From Corticium candelabrum (lineage: Eukaryota; Porifera; Homoscleromorpha; Homosclerophorida; Plakinidae), in the NCBI RefSeq assembly GCF_963422355.1, contig NC_085101.1, forward strand, positions 2,579,701 through 2,643,700: 64,000 nucleotides of DNA. Direction: 5' to 3'. Under the pieces are notes generated by a model. That model worked only from the letters and a program-made list of their open reading frames with translations. It was not told the DNA's origin and did no database searches. The translations under genes were made by a program, and so were the position numbers. Shown in pieces: positions 1-10,996 of the stretch (positions within the stretch are counted from its first letter, which is position 1; every line of letters starts with the position of its first letter).

Positions 1-134
1 AGCTGAGGTAGTTGTATGATTTAAATCACAATTGTATTTGCTGATTTATTTTCAGCTGATTTATTGTAAAGTAGCTGTTGGATAATAGGTTTAAGTTTAG
101 TTTATGGCTTGTTTTGGGATTGTTGTAACAGTTC

Positions 135-740
135 TTGTCTTGTATAAGTATCAGTGTTTGTCGATACTGGTATCAGCATTATAGTATCAGTGCCGATACC
201 AAGTTGGACAGTATTATTGGTGTCAGTAGAAATCTGCCTGATGATACCTTGCCCAACGGTTTGGTATCTCAAGGGTTGAAAGATGTGGTTCTATCATGGC
301 AACTCGTGCCAGTGGCATTTAGTTTTATTTAGTCTCAGCAGTATGTAACAGGGTGAACATTTGCAGAGAAAACACCTTGACAAGTTTAGGCTACTGGAGG
401 ATTCAGAAAATGGGTGTGCACAAGACAAGCAGCAGTCAACGATCAACGAAGCAATGCAGAAGGCAGCAGTATGACTTTAATTATTTCCCAGGCTTTTGGA
501 ACTTCATCTTCTTATGGCGAGGTTGTTGCCATAGACAAGTAACTAACATACTAATGTTGAGGCGAAGACAAGGTTTTTGTTTTTGAATCAATGCTCTTTC
601 TCATTTAACAGTTAAAACTACAACAAAGAATTGAAATCTCAGTATTGGTATTGGTATCACTATTGGCTGATACTTGGAAACGGAGGTATCGGTATCGGTA
701 CAGAGTATCGGTACATAGTATTGGCAAAACTTGCTATCCA
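135..740. mobile_element. hAT-like DNA transposon relic with BED-finger fragment
   Basis: Both ends carry clustered GATAC/GTATC motifs in opposite orientation (about 140-215 and 640-735), a pattern seen at the termini of some hAT elements. Between them, about 353-463 on the plus strand reads in one frame as the C-terminal half of a BED zinc finger and its linker: the pieces HLQRKHLDKF and QSTINEA match the usual BED/ZBED transposase pattern (a HLxxKH zinc ligand pair followed by a Q-rich linker). No longer transposase frame survives. The exact terminal repeats and the 8-bp target duplication expected for hAT were not resolved. Confidence 0.4.
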
Positions 741-743
741 TGT

Positions 744-1287
744 AACACCAATACTAAGTGTAGAGAAATTTGATTACTTTTTGTATGACTTGCTTTTCAG
801 TTTGTCTAACTTACTAACTCTGCTTCCCAGTTCTTTTTTGTGTTTTATTTGTTTGTTTGTTTGTTTGTTGTGTATTTATATTGGCATTACAAAGGCAAGC
901 AATTGTGATATGTGATTAGTCTCTTGTGTTTGAGTGGGGCTTTGGTAGTTCCTGTCACACTCACACCTAGCGCCACAATCGTATCGAATACAAGCAACTG
1001 ATCGTGACTATTTACAGCTAATAATTACAGCTGTTTGGCTGGAAGTCATAACATTGCATCTTCCGATCTTTGTGCACTATTTTGTATTTATGTTTGTCAG
1101 CCTGTGTTGTTTGCGTGACCATCTTTGTCTGCTACCTACTGTATAAACAATATTGGTAGTTTGTTTGCAATTTAGAAATCTGCCTTTTGTTTTGATTGTA
1201 TCTTCATTTTTCTATGCACCTGCATTTCTCTTAGACTCTGTGTTTTGTCCACAATTTTGTTAGCAAACTAACAGAAATTGTTGTCAG
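744..1287. other. AT-rich stretch, no gene seen
   Basis: No coding pattern is visible on either strand. The 3' end (about 1270-1287) is pyrimidine-poor but ends in CAG and could be the acceptor of the exon that follows, so this may be intron. Confidence 0.4.
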
Positions 1288-1509
1288 GTGTTGTCGTCTG
1301 GTTATGTTGTAAGAGAGCTGCCTTTTGAAGGACCTAGTGAAGAGGGTCGTGCAAAATGCTGTGTCACGTACTTTCATCAGTTGAGTGCCACAGTGTTACC
1401 CTACATTGGAGGTGATCTGGTTGGTCTAACAGCAGTGTTGATAAACACAGGCAGGCGTCTAAAATCTTACATAACCACAAAACTCATATCCGACCACAGT
1501 GAAGGATAG
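1288..1509 (+). CDS. Possible last exon of an unrecognised protein
   Basis: An open frame of about 73 codons follows a CAG acceptor at 1285-1287 and ends in TAG. The composition is protein-like, with segments such as VRELPFEGPSEEG and YIGGDLVGL, unlike the repeat-driven frames elsewhere. There is no ATG at the start, so it would be a terminal exon of a plus-strand gene starting left of the window. I do not recognise the family. The hAT relic just upstream would then lie in an intron. It could also be a gene remnant. Confidence 0.35.
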   Translation: MLSSGYVVRELPFEGPSEEGRAKCCVTYFHQLSATVLPYIGGDLVGLTAVLINTGRRLKSYITTKLISDHSEG

Positions 1510-2520
1510 TAAGATCAATGAAAGTCGATATTAATTTTGTTGGACTTACCTATACAGACAAATTGCGAATTTGATGATTTGTTAATTGCACTCGTCTGGC
1601 GCGTGTATTTGTTTTGTTGTGAATTCCTGTTGTATGCGTTAGTAGGACTGATAAGGTATTTTTGTATGCTGTTAAATTTCGTATTTGATTTTACCACAAC
1701 ATGTCACGTGTTAAATGTCATGAGGTCACGTGCTAAGAGAGACATGACAATAGATTACTTTCTGAAACATCAACGTAGATAGTAGGCCTAGTTAAGAAGT
1801 GGTATGGTCTTATAATGTGTATGGCGTCGCTGCTTTACACTTCAGTACTGGTTTTTTCTTTGCGTTCTTTGCCTTGCCTACCCCACTCTCGGGCGCGCAT
1901 ATCTGGGTTACAGTATTTTTGCAGAGTCTAATTTTACGTGTTGCAAGCAGAATTGTGTTAACGAGAAGCGTCAGCATCAGCTTATGAGCATTTGCAAGTT
2001 GAATATTCATCTGTGTAGATATTTCGAGTACCCGGATCTGCGTCCATTTAGTGTGTCAAATTTCGATCATGCGTGGTATTCATTATTCCGTGACTATGGC
2101 AGATGATGTTGAAGTATGAAGTGGCATTTTTACGTCTAACCTCCATTCTAACTAAAGGATGAAACCCTTGATGTAACAAATGACGAGACTGCGACTCCTA
2201 CGCGCCTGTGCATGTCCTTTCACTGCCTTATTAGGATCGACGCAAACGTGATGTTCCTGCATGATTGCTCCAATATTTACCTGGTGTTTGTTCAATTTGC
2301 TCGTACGAGACCCTCTCGTACCGTCGTGCCCATGCAGCGTTGTCGTCTTATACGGGAACCCGGCATGACGGATCGAGAAGGTCTGGTACGATTGAGGCTA
2401 CAATTTGCTACGTACGATACATCAAAGTGATTGAGCCACTAGAGAAAACACACAAAAAGCAATCGGCGACGTCTAAGTCGACAAACTAAAGTTCAGTAGC
2501 ACTGACTGTTGCTGCAAATG
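1510..2520. other. Intergenic, no gene seen
   Basis: Short frames here overlap on both strands without recognisable motifs. No convincing gene, RNA or terminal repeat was found. Confidence 0.4.
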
Positions 2521-2534
2521 ACATATTCCTAGCT

Positions 2535-2802
2535 GACAGCAGCAGTTCCAACTACAGACTTGCTCGAGTCGTCTGAATTTGTTGTCAAGCGTTTGAGGCA
2601 AGGAAATGACCAAGTAGAGCAACGATAGATGTTTGTGTCAGACTTGGAAAGGCTACTTTTGAAGGTGAAACTTTTTCCATAATTCCACCATGTCTAGATA
2701 TTAACTCTGTTGTGAAACTCGTGATACTGCGCGTTTCCTGGTTCATCAAGTGTTCTATCTAACCCAGCCTTTCAGCGAGTTTCGAAGGCTCTTAGTACCT
2801 CT
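2535..2802 (-). pseudogene. Internally deleted tyrosinase pseudogene fragment
   Basis: Two blocks match the tyrosinase genes at 15.8 and 42.4 kb. About 2618-2660 matches the last coding exon and stop region of gene 1 (shared GTTTGTGTCAGACTTGGAAA). About 2678-2802 matches the copper-B region of exon 3, covering the HNRVHIYMGG and EGWV segments (shared TGTTGTGAAACTCGTG and AACCCAGCCTT). In the intact genes these blocks are several hundred bases apart; here they nearly touch, so the intervening coding sequence is deleted. Frame is not kept. This is a decayed copy in the same orientation as the two intact genes. Confidence 0.75.
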
Positions 2803-2854
2803 TTTGTCTAAGATTTTTGAAATTTGTTTAGCCGCAATTCTTGCCATCAGCAGT

Positions 2855-3011
2855 CAGGGCCGGATCCAGAGGGGGTTTCAGGACCCCCCTCTTTCCAATA
2901 GGCGTGGTTCAATAATTTTATATAGTTTTATTAGAAAAGAGAAAATTAGTAATGCTATAGATAACTGCTAACGGTGAACCCCTCTTTCAAAAATTTCTGG
3001 ATCCGGCACTG
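2855..3011. mobile_element. 157-bp MITE with 16-bp terminal inverted repeats
   Basis: The left end CAGGGCCGGATCCAGA (2855-2870) is the inverse of the right end TCTGGATCCGGCACTG (2996-3011) apart from one base. GCAGT flanks both sides (2850-2854 and 3012-3016) and may be the target duplication. The inside has no coding frame and mirrored C-rich and G-rich stretches near the ends. CAGGG-type termini occur in non-autonomous hAT-like elements, but an 8-bp duplication is not evident, so the superfamily is open. Confidence 0.75.
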
Positions 3012-4499
3012 GCAGTTCATCCTATGGCATATAGTACCAGATATCCAGGAATCAATTTAACAACGTCTCATCTTCACGTTTTGATTGTACAAGCGTTTAC
3101 AGTAATATGCTAAAAACGAAAAAATAGTGATTTATATAGTTTCACCTCTCGTAACCTTGTCATATGATCTAACAGGAATTACAACTGTCTAGGCTCCCCG
3201 GTCAGTGGATGGTCCGGCCATTTAATTTTCTACATTTCAATTTTCGATTTTTAGTTAATTTGTTAATTTGTTAATTTGTTAATTTTTAATTTTTTACTTG
3301 TATTCTTATTTAAAATTTTTGTGTTTAAAAATTTTTAACTTTTAATTTTTAATTTTTTTTTCCGTATTATTTTTTTGTAAAATGGTTTTCATCTTTTGAT
3401 GTTTGATTCTTGTGATCTTGAGATTTATCTTCTAGAATTTGATTATTAGGCACCTATGTACTCAAAACTAGAAACTTGAACGTGCAGTTCGCTTTTCTAT
3501 TTCTAACATGAATAGAAAATAGAAAATAGAAAATAGAAAATTGAAGTGACCGAGGACACTAGACACAGCGGCGGTCTCAGTAAGGTCTCAGCGGGGCTTC
3601 CATTCGTACGCGTGTCTCAGGAGATTACATTTCCAACACACAAGCAGGTGTTTGTTTTTACTTTATTTTCTGTTACGTGCCAAACCACGTTGGCAGCGCT
3701 TGACAACTCCGCTCTGACACGCAACGTTGTGCTAGTGAATACCTCGGTCCCTAGCTGTATAGGTACGTGCATTGTACACAACACGCTACCTTTACCGTAG
3801 ATGAACCGGTAGGAGGGAAATGTTACGAGTATCTAGCTCTACTACTGCTACTGTACCTAGATAGATAGGCTCCGCTCTAGCAGATCGCCGAGTTGGCAAC
3901 TGTTGTGACGAAGTATACAGACTCGTTTGTTGTCTAAGAAAAATCGAGGCACAATTGAAACATCGAACCCGTCAACCTACTACAAGTAGTAGACTACGCG
4001 CTTTCACAGGCACTCTACACGGTACCGTACAAGTGTGCATGGGCGTGGTATTGTATAGCAGGTCACATTTCGTCGCACAACTCACCAAGCAAACAGACAT
4101 GCACGTCCATCGTTCTACAAAGCCTTCTGAACTCTATTTGAAGTCAATTCAACTGAACTCTATTTGCTCAACTCAACTAACGTAGAACAGTGTGCGGCTA
4201 AAACTGAAACAACATGGTCATACATGTAGCTAGTAGACTACTACTAGCTACACTAATCTGACTACTAGTTCTAAGTAGACTACTATGCCAATGCTGAGTA
4301 TAGCTACTGTACTAGAGAGTCATTAGTGCTAGACAATGATTGTAGAGTTCTACCGTGTCTGTCAGTGATCTCTGGGCTGTCATTGTCGACGCGTACGTTC
4401 ATATATGCAGTCAAGATGCATGATGGGGAGGCACCAGCACCTTGGGTTGTGGCAGATGGAAACACAATTGGTAGTTCCGTGTCCGACGAAATGAAGAAA

Positions 4500-5056
4500 T
4501 GTGACCAGCTGTAGAGTACCATCCCAACCCTTGTACGGTACCGTGTAGCGTGCCCGTGAAAGCGCGTAGTTTACTACTTGTAATAGGTTGACGAGTTCGA
4601 TGTTTCAATTGTGTCTCGATTTTTCTTAGACAACAAACGAGTCTGTATACTTCTTCACCACAGTTGCAAACTCGGCGATCCGCTAGGGCGGAGCCTATCT
4701 AGTACAGTACGTAGTAGAGCTAGATATTCGTAGCATTTCCCTCCAACCGGTTCATTTACGGTAAAAGTAGCGTGTTGTGTACAATGCACGTACCTATACA
4801 GCTAGGGACCGAGGTATTCGCTGGCACAACGTTGGGTGTCAGAGCGGAGTTGTCAAGAGTTGCCAACGTGGTTGGCACGTGACGGAAAGCAAAGTAAAAA
4901 CAAACATCTGCTTATGTGATGGAAACGTGATCTCCTTAGACACGCGTACAAATGGAAGCCGCGCTGAGACCCCCGCTGAGACCAAATTTCTATTTTCTAT
5001 TCATGTTAGAAATAGGAAAGCGAACAGCGCGTTCAAGTTTCTAGTTTGAGCACATG
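4500..5056 (-). repeat. Inner inverted copy of the long arm
   Basis: This stretch is the reverse complement of about 3450-4080, so 3450-5056 alone can fold into a hairpin with a loop of about 0.4 kb. It stops at TTTGAGCACATGGGT, three bases before the first ATG of the TRAF-like frame. It is in the same orientation as the right-hand arm at 6.7-7.2 kb. Confidence 0.7.
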
Positions 5057-6224
5057 GGTTGTTGCTACTGTGATACACAGCTGGAATATGGACAGTTAAC
5101 TGTTCACTATGAGGTGTGCGATAGTTACACTGTTGACTGTCCTTATAAGTGTGGAATGCAGGTTGCTAGGAAGGATGTGGAAGTGCACATCAGCAGAGAG
5201 GGTGTATGCCCCACCAGTCCTCTACAGTGTGATTTTGCGTCAGCTGGATGTCAGTTCATGGGAAATAGAGAGCAACTACAAGATCACCTGGACAAGAACA
5301 TAGTCTGTCATTTTAGTGTGGCTATGCAAACAGTGAGCAACGTACATGAGAGATTGGCAAGCGCTGAAAAGAAACAAGCAGAAACGGACAATGAGTTAGC
5401 TGCTGTTAAGAAAACACTGCAACATACAGAAAGTGAGTTAGTGGTTGTTAAGAAAACACTGCAAAAGACAGAAAGTGAGTTAGTGGCTGTTAAGAAAACA
5501 CTGCAACATACAGAAAGTGAGTTAGTGGTTGTTAAGAAAACACTGCAAAAGACAGACAATGAGTTTGTGGCTGTTAAGAAAACACTGCAAAAGACAGACA
5601 ATGAGTCTGCGGATGTTAACAGAACACTGCAACGGACAGAAAGTTCAGTTTTGGCTGCCAACTATAAGACATTCAGCAAATTTTTGGTTGGCGAGTGCCT
5701 AGAGAAAGTTGATCAGAGACAGTCAGTGGAGAATGTGAAAGCTTTACTGGACAAACAGATACAAATTTCATTTGAAATGAGCAACACTTTTGTACACCTG
5801 TGGAAGATAGAGTCACAACACTTAGCGCAATTATTGAAATTTGGCAATTCATGTCCATGCACAATTTTATCTAACAAATTCAACACCGGAAATCCAGGTT
5901 TGCATTTACAACTTGAACTTTTTTGTCAAGTAACATGGTGTAGTCAATACACATTTGAAGCAAAGGTGTACTGTTGTGGTCAACAACGTAACAAGAAATT
6001 TCACAAGTCAAAGTATTTGATGTCAATTTTGCTGCATGGCAATCTTGGTTACATGTCAAGAGGCCCAGAAAGAGATTGACTTTAGTCTCCGGGCTACTCG
6101 TGGGCAGTTTCATGACTTAGAAAAAGATTGTTTGTCTGTGGTTTGTCCGAAATTTGAACACGGTTTTAGCATGAAGTTTGAAGATGAGTTGTTGGTTGTC
6201 TTTGAGTTGCAATCAAAACTCTAA
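5054..6224 (+). pseudogene. TRAF-like protein fragment: zinc fingers, 14-residue repeats, broken MATH domain
   Basis: The frame opens at ATG 5054 and runs 341 codons to 6079. Residues 1-85 show TRAF-type zinc fingers (CPYKCG, then C...H...C spacing and a GC..MGNREQLQDHL segment). Residues about 105-205 are a coiled coil made of 42-bp tandem repeats, each coding a 14-residue unit of the type KKTLQKTESELVAV. Residues about 210-330 resemble a divergent MATH/TRAF C-terminal domain (FVHLWKIE, then beta-strand-like segments). Near 6060 the likely frame shifts, and MATH-like sequence continues in another frame to 6224. TRAF proteins are cytosolic adaptors that link receptors to NF-kB and MAP-kinase signalling and usually start with a RING finger; none is present. 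Its 5' end abuts a transposon arm, so it looks like a truncated, possibly captured copy. Confidence 0.6.
5389..5642 (+). repeat. 42-bp coding minisatellite
   Basis: About six tandem units of 42 bp, each containing GTTAAGAAAACACTGCAA, code for the coiled coil of the TRAF-like protein. Alternating CATACAG and AAGACAG variants give a higher-order two-unit pattern, which points to recent duplication within the array. Confidence 0.8.
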
Positions 6225-6690
6225 CCATTTATGAATTTGTTGGATACAAGTGGTTGAGAGATGGGACCTCTATAATTAGTGGACAAGTTGTGATCATTTG
6301 ACAGTAAAATACTTAACTTAGCTGTCTTGTGCTGGATGCAGGAGTTCTATACTGTTGTATGTATTGGGGTTTTAGTTGGTGTAATACAGTTGCTGTGGAT
6401 AATCTGAGTTCAGACATAGATGCTCAGTTACATTTATTTGTTTGTGGGCAAGAACGGTTTTCGCGTGAGAGTAACCTATAGTGCACGATCACGCACGCAC
6501 ACACGCACGCACACACGCACGCACACACGCAGTTGCATTGCACGCGTGCGCAGATCTTGATTGCACCACATTTGCATGCTCACAGCTTACTTAACTAATT
6601 TGTACAGACTCGTAACATTTAAATGCTTCTAATATAGAGGGTGGTGGTATTATCCATTGAATTTTTTAAATTTATAGTTTGCACAGTCTA
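6225..6690. other. Non-coding interior of the long-arm element
   Basis: Sequence after the TRAF-like fragment. It holds a short ACGCAC-rich tract at about 6487-6530 and no recognisable gene. Confidence 0.4.
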
Positions 6691-7542
6691 CTACTACTTA
6701 GCTAGAGTAGGTTGATGGTTTCGATGTTTTCTAATTGTGTCTCAATTTTTCCTAGACAACAAACGAGTCTGTTGACTTCGTCTCTACAGTTGCCAACTCC
6801 GCGATCCGCTGGTGCGGAGCCTAGCTAGACACATGTACATATATATTCGTACCATTTCCCCTCCAACCGTTTCATCTACGGTAAAGATAGCTTGTTGTGC
6901 ACAATGCACGTACCTACACAGCTCGGGACCGTGGTATTCACTGGCACAACGTTGTGTGTCAGAGCGGAGTTGTGCGAGGCTAAGAGCTGCCAACGTGGTT
7001 TAATTGGCACGTGACGGAAAGTAAAGTAAAACGAACACCTGCTTTGTGTGGAAAATGTGATCTCCTGAGACACGCGTTCGAATGGAAGTCCCGCTGAGAC
7101 CCCCACTGTGTCTGATGTCTTGGGTCATCTCAATTTTCTATTTATGTTAGAAATTGACTAGGCGAACTGCGTGTTCAAGTCTCTAGTTTTGAGCACATAG
7201 GTGCTTAATTAAAAATCAAACTTTAAAAATAAATATAAAGATTACAAGAATCAAACTTCAAAAGATGAAAAACAATTATACAAAAGAGTGAAAAGAAGAA
7301 TAAAATTTTTTAATAAACACAAAATTTTTAAATAAGAATGCAAGTAAAAAATTAAAAATTGAAAATAAAAAAATGAAATATTAAAAAATATAAATAAACA
7401 AAAATTAGCAAAAATTGAAAAATTAAAACAAAAATTGAAATGCAGGAAATTAAATGGCCGGACCATCTACTGACCCTCCACGTATATGTTGTAGCATCCG
7501 AAATTTCCCACCCCTTACACTATGATCGTGCCCATTTTGGGG

Positions 7543-7543
<1 letters not shown>

Positions 7544-7598
<55 letters not shown>
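7544..7598. repeat. (TA)n microsatellite
   Basis: Pure TA repeat directly before the 5' truncation point of the first LINE fragment. Confidence 0.95.
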
Positions 7599-7599
<1 letters not shown>

Positions 7600-7602
<3 letters not shown>

Positions 7603-8750
7603 CTATTTTCGATGAAGGGTTACGCCGATCTCTCAGCCGTATCACAAGATCTTCAATTTCTGACTTTGCATGGTCACAAGCAGTATTGCCAATTGGAAAA
7701 GGAGGTATGGGTATCCGGGAGGCCTTATCTACTTCACCTTCCGCTTTTCTTGGCAGCTGTAACTCAAATCGAAAGTTAGTTAATTGCTTACTGAAACGTA
7801 ACCATCCTTCTCTTCTCACTTTGATCAAACCCTTGCCTGGAGAAGACGAAGCACGAGGAATCGTGCATAACCTACTTTCAAGAAAGGATTCACCTTCATT
7901 AGATTTGGTGACAGCTACACAACATCAGATTCAAATTCAACTAGATGACATCTCATTTTCCAACCTACTCAATTCAGTGAGTCTCAGAGATAGGGCTCGC
8001 TTGAAGACATTATCATCTCCTCATACTGGTGCATGGTTGCGGGCAACTCCAAACCGTAACTTAGGCCTCACCATGTCACCCCATGAGTTTGTTGTAGCAG
8101 CAAGATACTGGTTGGGTCTACCTGTGTTTCCGTTCCCACCAAACAGCATCAGATGTATATGTGGTCATCCACTTGACCCATATGGAGATCATCTTGTTGG
8201 GTGTGGTCATGGTCCACATCGTCTGAATCGACATAATGCTTTATGTGAGTCTATTTGGCAATCACTCCTCATTGATTCCAAACAAGTTGTGAAAGAACAG
8301 AGAAGCTCGGGTCAATCCAAATGCCGCCCAGGTGATGTCTTCCATCCGAATTTCTTGAATGGACGGCCTGGATATTTTGACATCACTGTAAGAAACACGT
8401 TGCAACCATCTTACATTGCTCGAGTTGCTGAAACATCAGGAGTTGTTGCAGAAGCAGCAGAAATGGGCAAGGATGATCGTCACCATGCAAGAGTATCTTT
8501 GACTGGTGGTACATTTTATCCGTTGGTAGTTGAAACACTTGGCCTTTGGTCACCAGACAGTCTAGAGACTTTGAAGTCTATATCCTCAAAAGTATGTGCT
8601 GTGTTAGCTGTTCCCTTCTGGAAGGCTTTAAAGAATTTGCTAGAGCAGCTTTCTGTTAGATTATGGATTTATAACGCTAGAATGATATCTAGCCGCATAC
8701 TTGCGGAAGTAGCTGAAGTCCTTAGTTGGGACTTCCCTGTATGTGAGTAG
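7600..8750 (+). mobile_element. LINE 3' fragment with restriction-like endonuclease, copy 1
   Basis: The open frame codes the C-terminal part of a non-LTR retrotransposon protein. In order: the post-RT segment (LPIGKGGMGIREA, AFLGSC), a zinc-finger-like CICG...GDHLVGC followed by a RHN signature, then a restriction-like endonuclease core (RPGDVF, YFDITVRN) and a conserved FYPLVVETLGLW segment. This order (C-x-C...H...C, RHN, PD-(D/E)XK-like core) fits the R2/NeSL/Hero-type elements, in which this enzyme nicks the target for target-primed reverse transcription. The reverse transcriptase is missing. The fragment begins at a (TA)n tract and ends just before poly(A) and more (TA)n. The frame is intact over about 380 codons, so it is fairly young. 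Confidence 0.75.
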
Positions 8751-8768
8751 GTGTGTAAGAAATAAATA

Positions 8769-8778
8769 AATATATATA

Positions 8779-8871
<93 letters not shown>
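8769..8871. repeat. Poly(A) then (TA)n tract
   Basis: A short TA run, about 30 A residues and then about 60 bp of TA repeat separate LINE copies 1 and 2. It is either the 3' tail of copy 1 or pre-existing target microsatellite. Confidence 0.9.
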
Positions 8872-8872
<1 letters not shown>

Positions 8873-10040
8873 TGATCACCATTGGACACGCTTTGACACC
8901 GGGACACGACGTTCTCTAGAACTTATAACTAAGACTTCTCTGCCTGATGCTTCTTGGCAGCAAGCTACTCTACCAATGCGCATGGGAGGCCTGGGGTTGA
9001 GACAGGCAGCTACAACTTCGGCTGCCGCTTTTCTTGGTAGCTGTCAAGCTTCTCGGGAGCTTTCAACACGCCTTCTAGTCCAGAACAAGAAGTTGCCTAC
9101 ACATGTGTTAGTTCCAACGTCACCAATGTTTGTCGAATCACCTTGTACGCCGATATCCATCATCCCAGGTGAAGAAAATGCCCTTGTCAACTCGTCTGGT
9201 GAGTCTCAACGTGTATTACAGAGGCAGCTGGATGACGCATTGCTCTTCACCCTTGAAGACACAAGCAGTCTTCGAGACAAGGCACGTCTCAACACAGAGT
9301 CGTCAGTTCATGCTGCAGCATGGTTACGGGCCATTCCAAACGTTAAGTTAGGCCTATCAATGGCTCCGCATGAATTTACAGTTGCTCTGAAGCTATGGCT
9401 TGGAATTCCGATTATTTCTCCTTCACAATCAATACGTTGTTCCTGTGGGCGTGTAATTGATTGCTTTGGCGACCATCTTCTTAGATGTGGTCACGGTTCT
9501 TTACGTTCTAGACGCCACGATGCACTGAGGGACATCATATATCACGCATTGCTGGTGGATAACGAAGGCGCTCAGCTCGAGCAACGTTGTGGTCCAGACA
9601 GCAATAGCCGCCCTGGAGATATCTTTCATCCAGATTTCGCTGATGGACGACCAGGTTATTTCGACGTTTCGATAAGAAACACCATGCAGCCGGCGTACGT
9701 CGCTAAATCCGCCATTTCTGCTGGAGCCGCTGCAATGGCTGGTGAAGAAGAGAAAGACCATCGACACGACAGCGAAGTCAATGCGGCAGGAGGTTACTTC
9801 TACCCAATAATAGTGGAGTCTTTTGGTTTGTGGACGTCTTCCAGTCTTGCCACTTTGAAGGTTATCGCGTCCAAGACCACAGCAAAGAGCAGAATAAGTT
9901 TTAGTAGGGCAGTCAGTAACTTACTGCAACAGCTTTCAGTTCGCTTATTTCAGTTTAACGCACGTATGATTTGCACTAGTTTGCGATTTGACACTGAGTT
10001 TGACTTTTGGGATTTGCCAACTTTGGCAGGGGACGGGTAG
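8872..10040 (+). mobile_element. LINE 3' fragment with restriction-like endonuclease, copy 2
   Basis: Homologous to copy 1 over nearly its whole length: FDTGTRRSLELITK and MRMGGLGLRQA, AFLGSC, CSCGRVIDCFGDHLLRC, RRHDALRD, RPGDIFHPDF, YFDVSIRN, FYPIIVESFGLW. The two proteins differ at many positions, so they are related subfamilies, not a recent duplication. As in copy 1, the fragment starts exactly at a (TA)n tract with the RT part missing and ends near (TA)n. The frame is open from about 8875 to the stop at 10038-10040. Endonuclease residues look intact, but without RT it cannot move by itself. Confidence 0.75.
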
Positions 10041-10096
10041 TTGTTATCTGCAATAAGAATATATATATATATATATTCTTATTGCAGATAACAACT
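10039..10096. repeat. 58-bp perfect palindrome around (AT)n
   Basis: A 22-bp arm (10039-10060, AGTTGTTATCTGCAATAAGA...) is the exact inverse of 10075-10096, with a 14-bp AT centre. It sits between the stop codon of LINE copy 2 and a long (TA)n tract. Confidence 0.95.
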
Positions 10097-10097
10097 G

Positions 10098-10099
<2 letters not shown>

Positions 10100-10151
<52 letters not shown>

Positions 10152-10201
10152 TAGTGGACAAAAGTATTTGCTGGGTAGTTTCTTTGTTGATTTTTCATCA
10201 T

Positions 10202-10257
<56 letters not shown>
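10100..10257. repeat. Two (TA)n tracts with a short spacer
   Basis: TA repeats at about 10100-10148 and 10207-10257 are separated by about 58 bp of unique sequence. No coding function. Confidence 0.9.
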
Positions 10258-10259
<2 letters not shown>

Positions 10260-10384
10260 AGCTCCAACGCCCGGCTTCGCCCGGGGGACAACACATGCCA
10301 GGTGCTTCTCCTTTCCACTTCATAGTGCCGCAGTTGACACACACGTTTGTCATAGAGCCAATACAACACGGAAGTGGAGAAGAG

Positions 10385-10996
<612 letters not shown>

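Larger units (their letters stand above)
3200..7475. mobile_element. 4.3-kb element with long terminal inverted repeats
   Basis: The left end (GGTCAGTGGATGGTCCGGCC at 3200) and the right end (inverse of GGCCGGACCATCTACTGACC, ending 7475) form terminal inverted repeats that extend, with mismatches and indels, for nearly 0.8 kb (about 3200-4000 against 6690-7475). Both arms hold an outer AT-rich block of about 250 bp and an inner block that includes a TCTCAGCGGG-like motif and a shared AGACTCGTTTGTTGTCTA. A third arm copy without the AT-rich block lies at 4500-5056. The interior contains a TRAF-like gene fragment. No transposase was recognised and no clear target duplication was found. It could be a fold-back element or a non-autonomous DNA transposon that took up host sequence. 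Confidence 0.65.

Noticed and set aside
5308-5661. 117-codon minus-strand frame opposite the TRAF coiled coil
   Set aside because: Antisense shadow of the 42-bp coding repeat.
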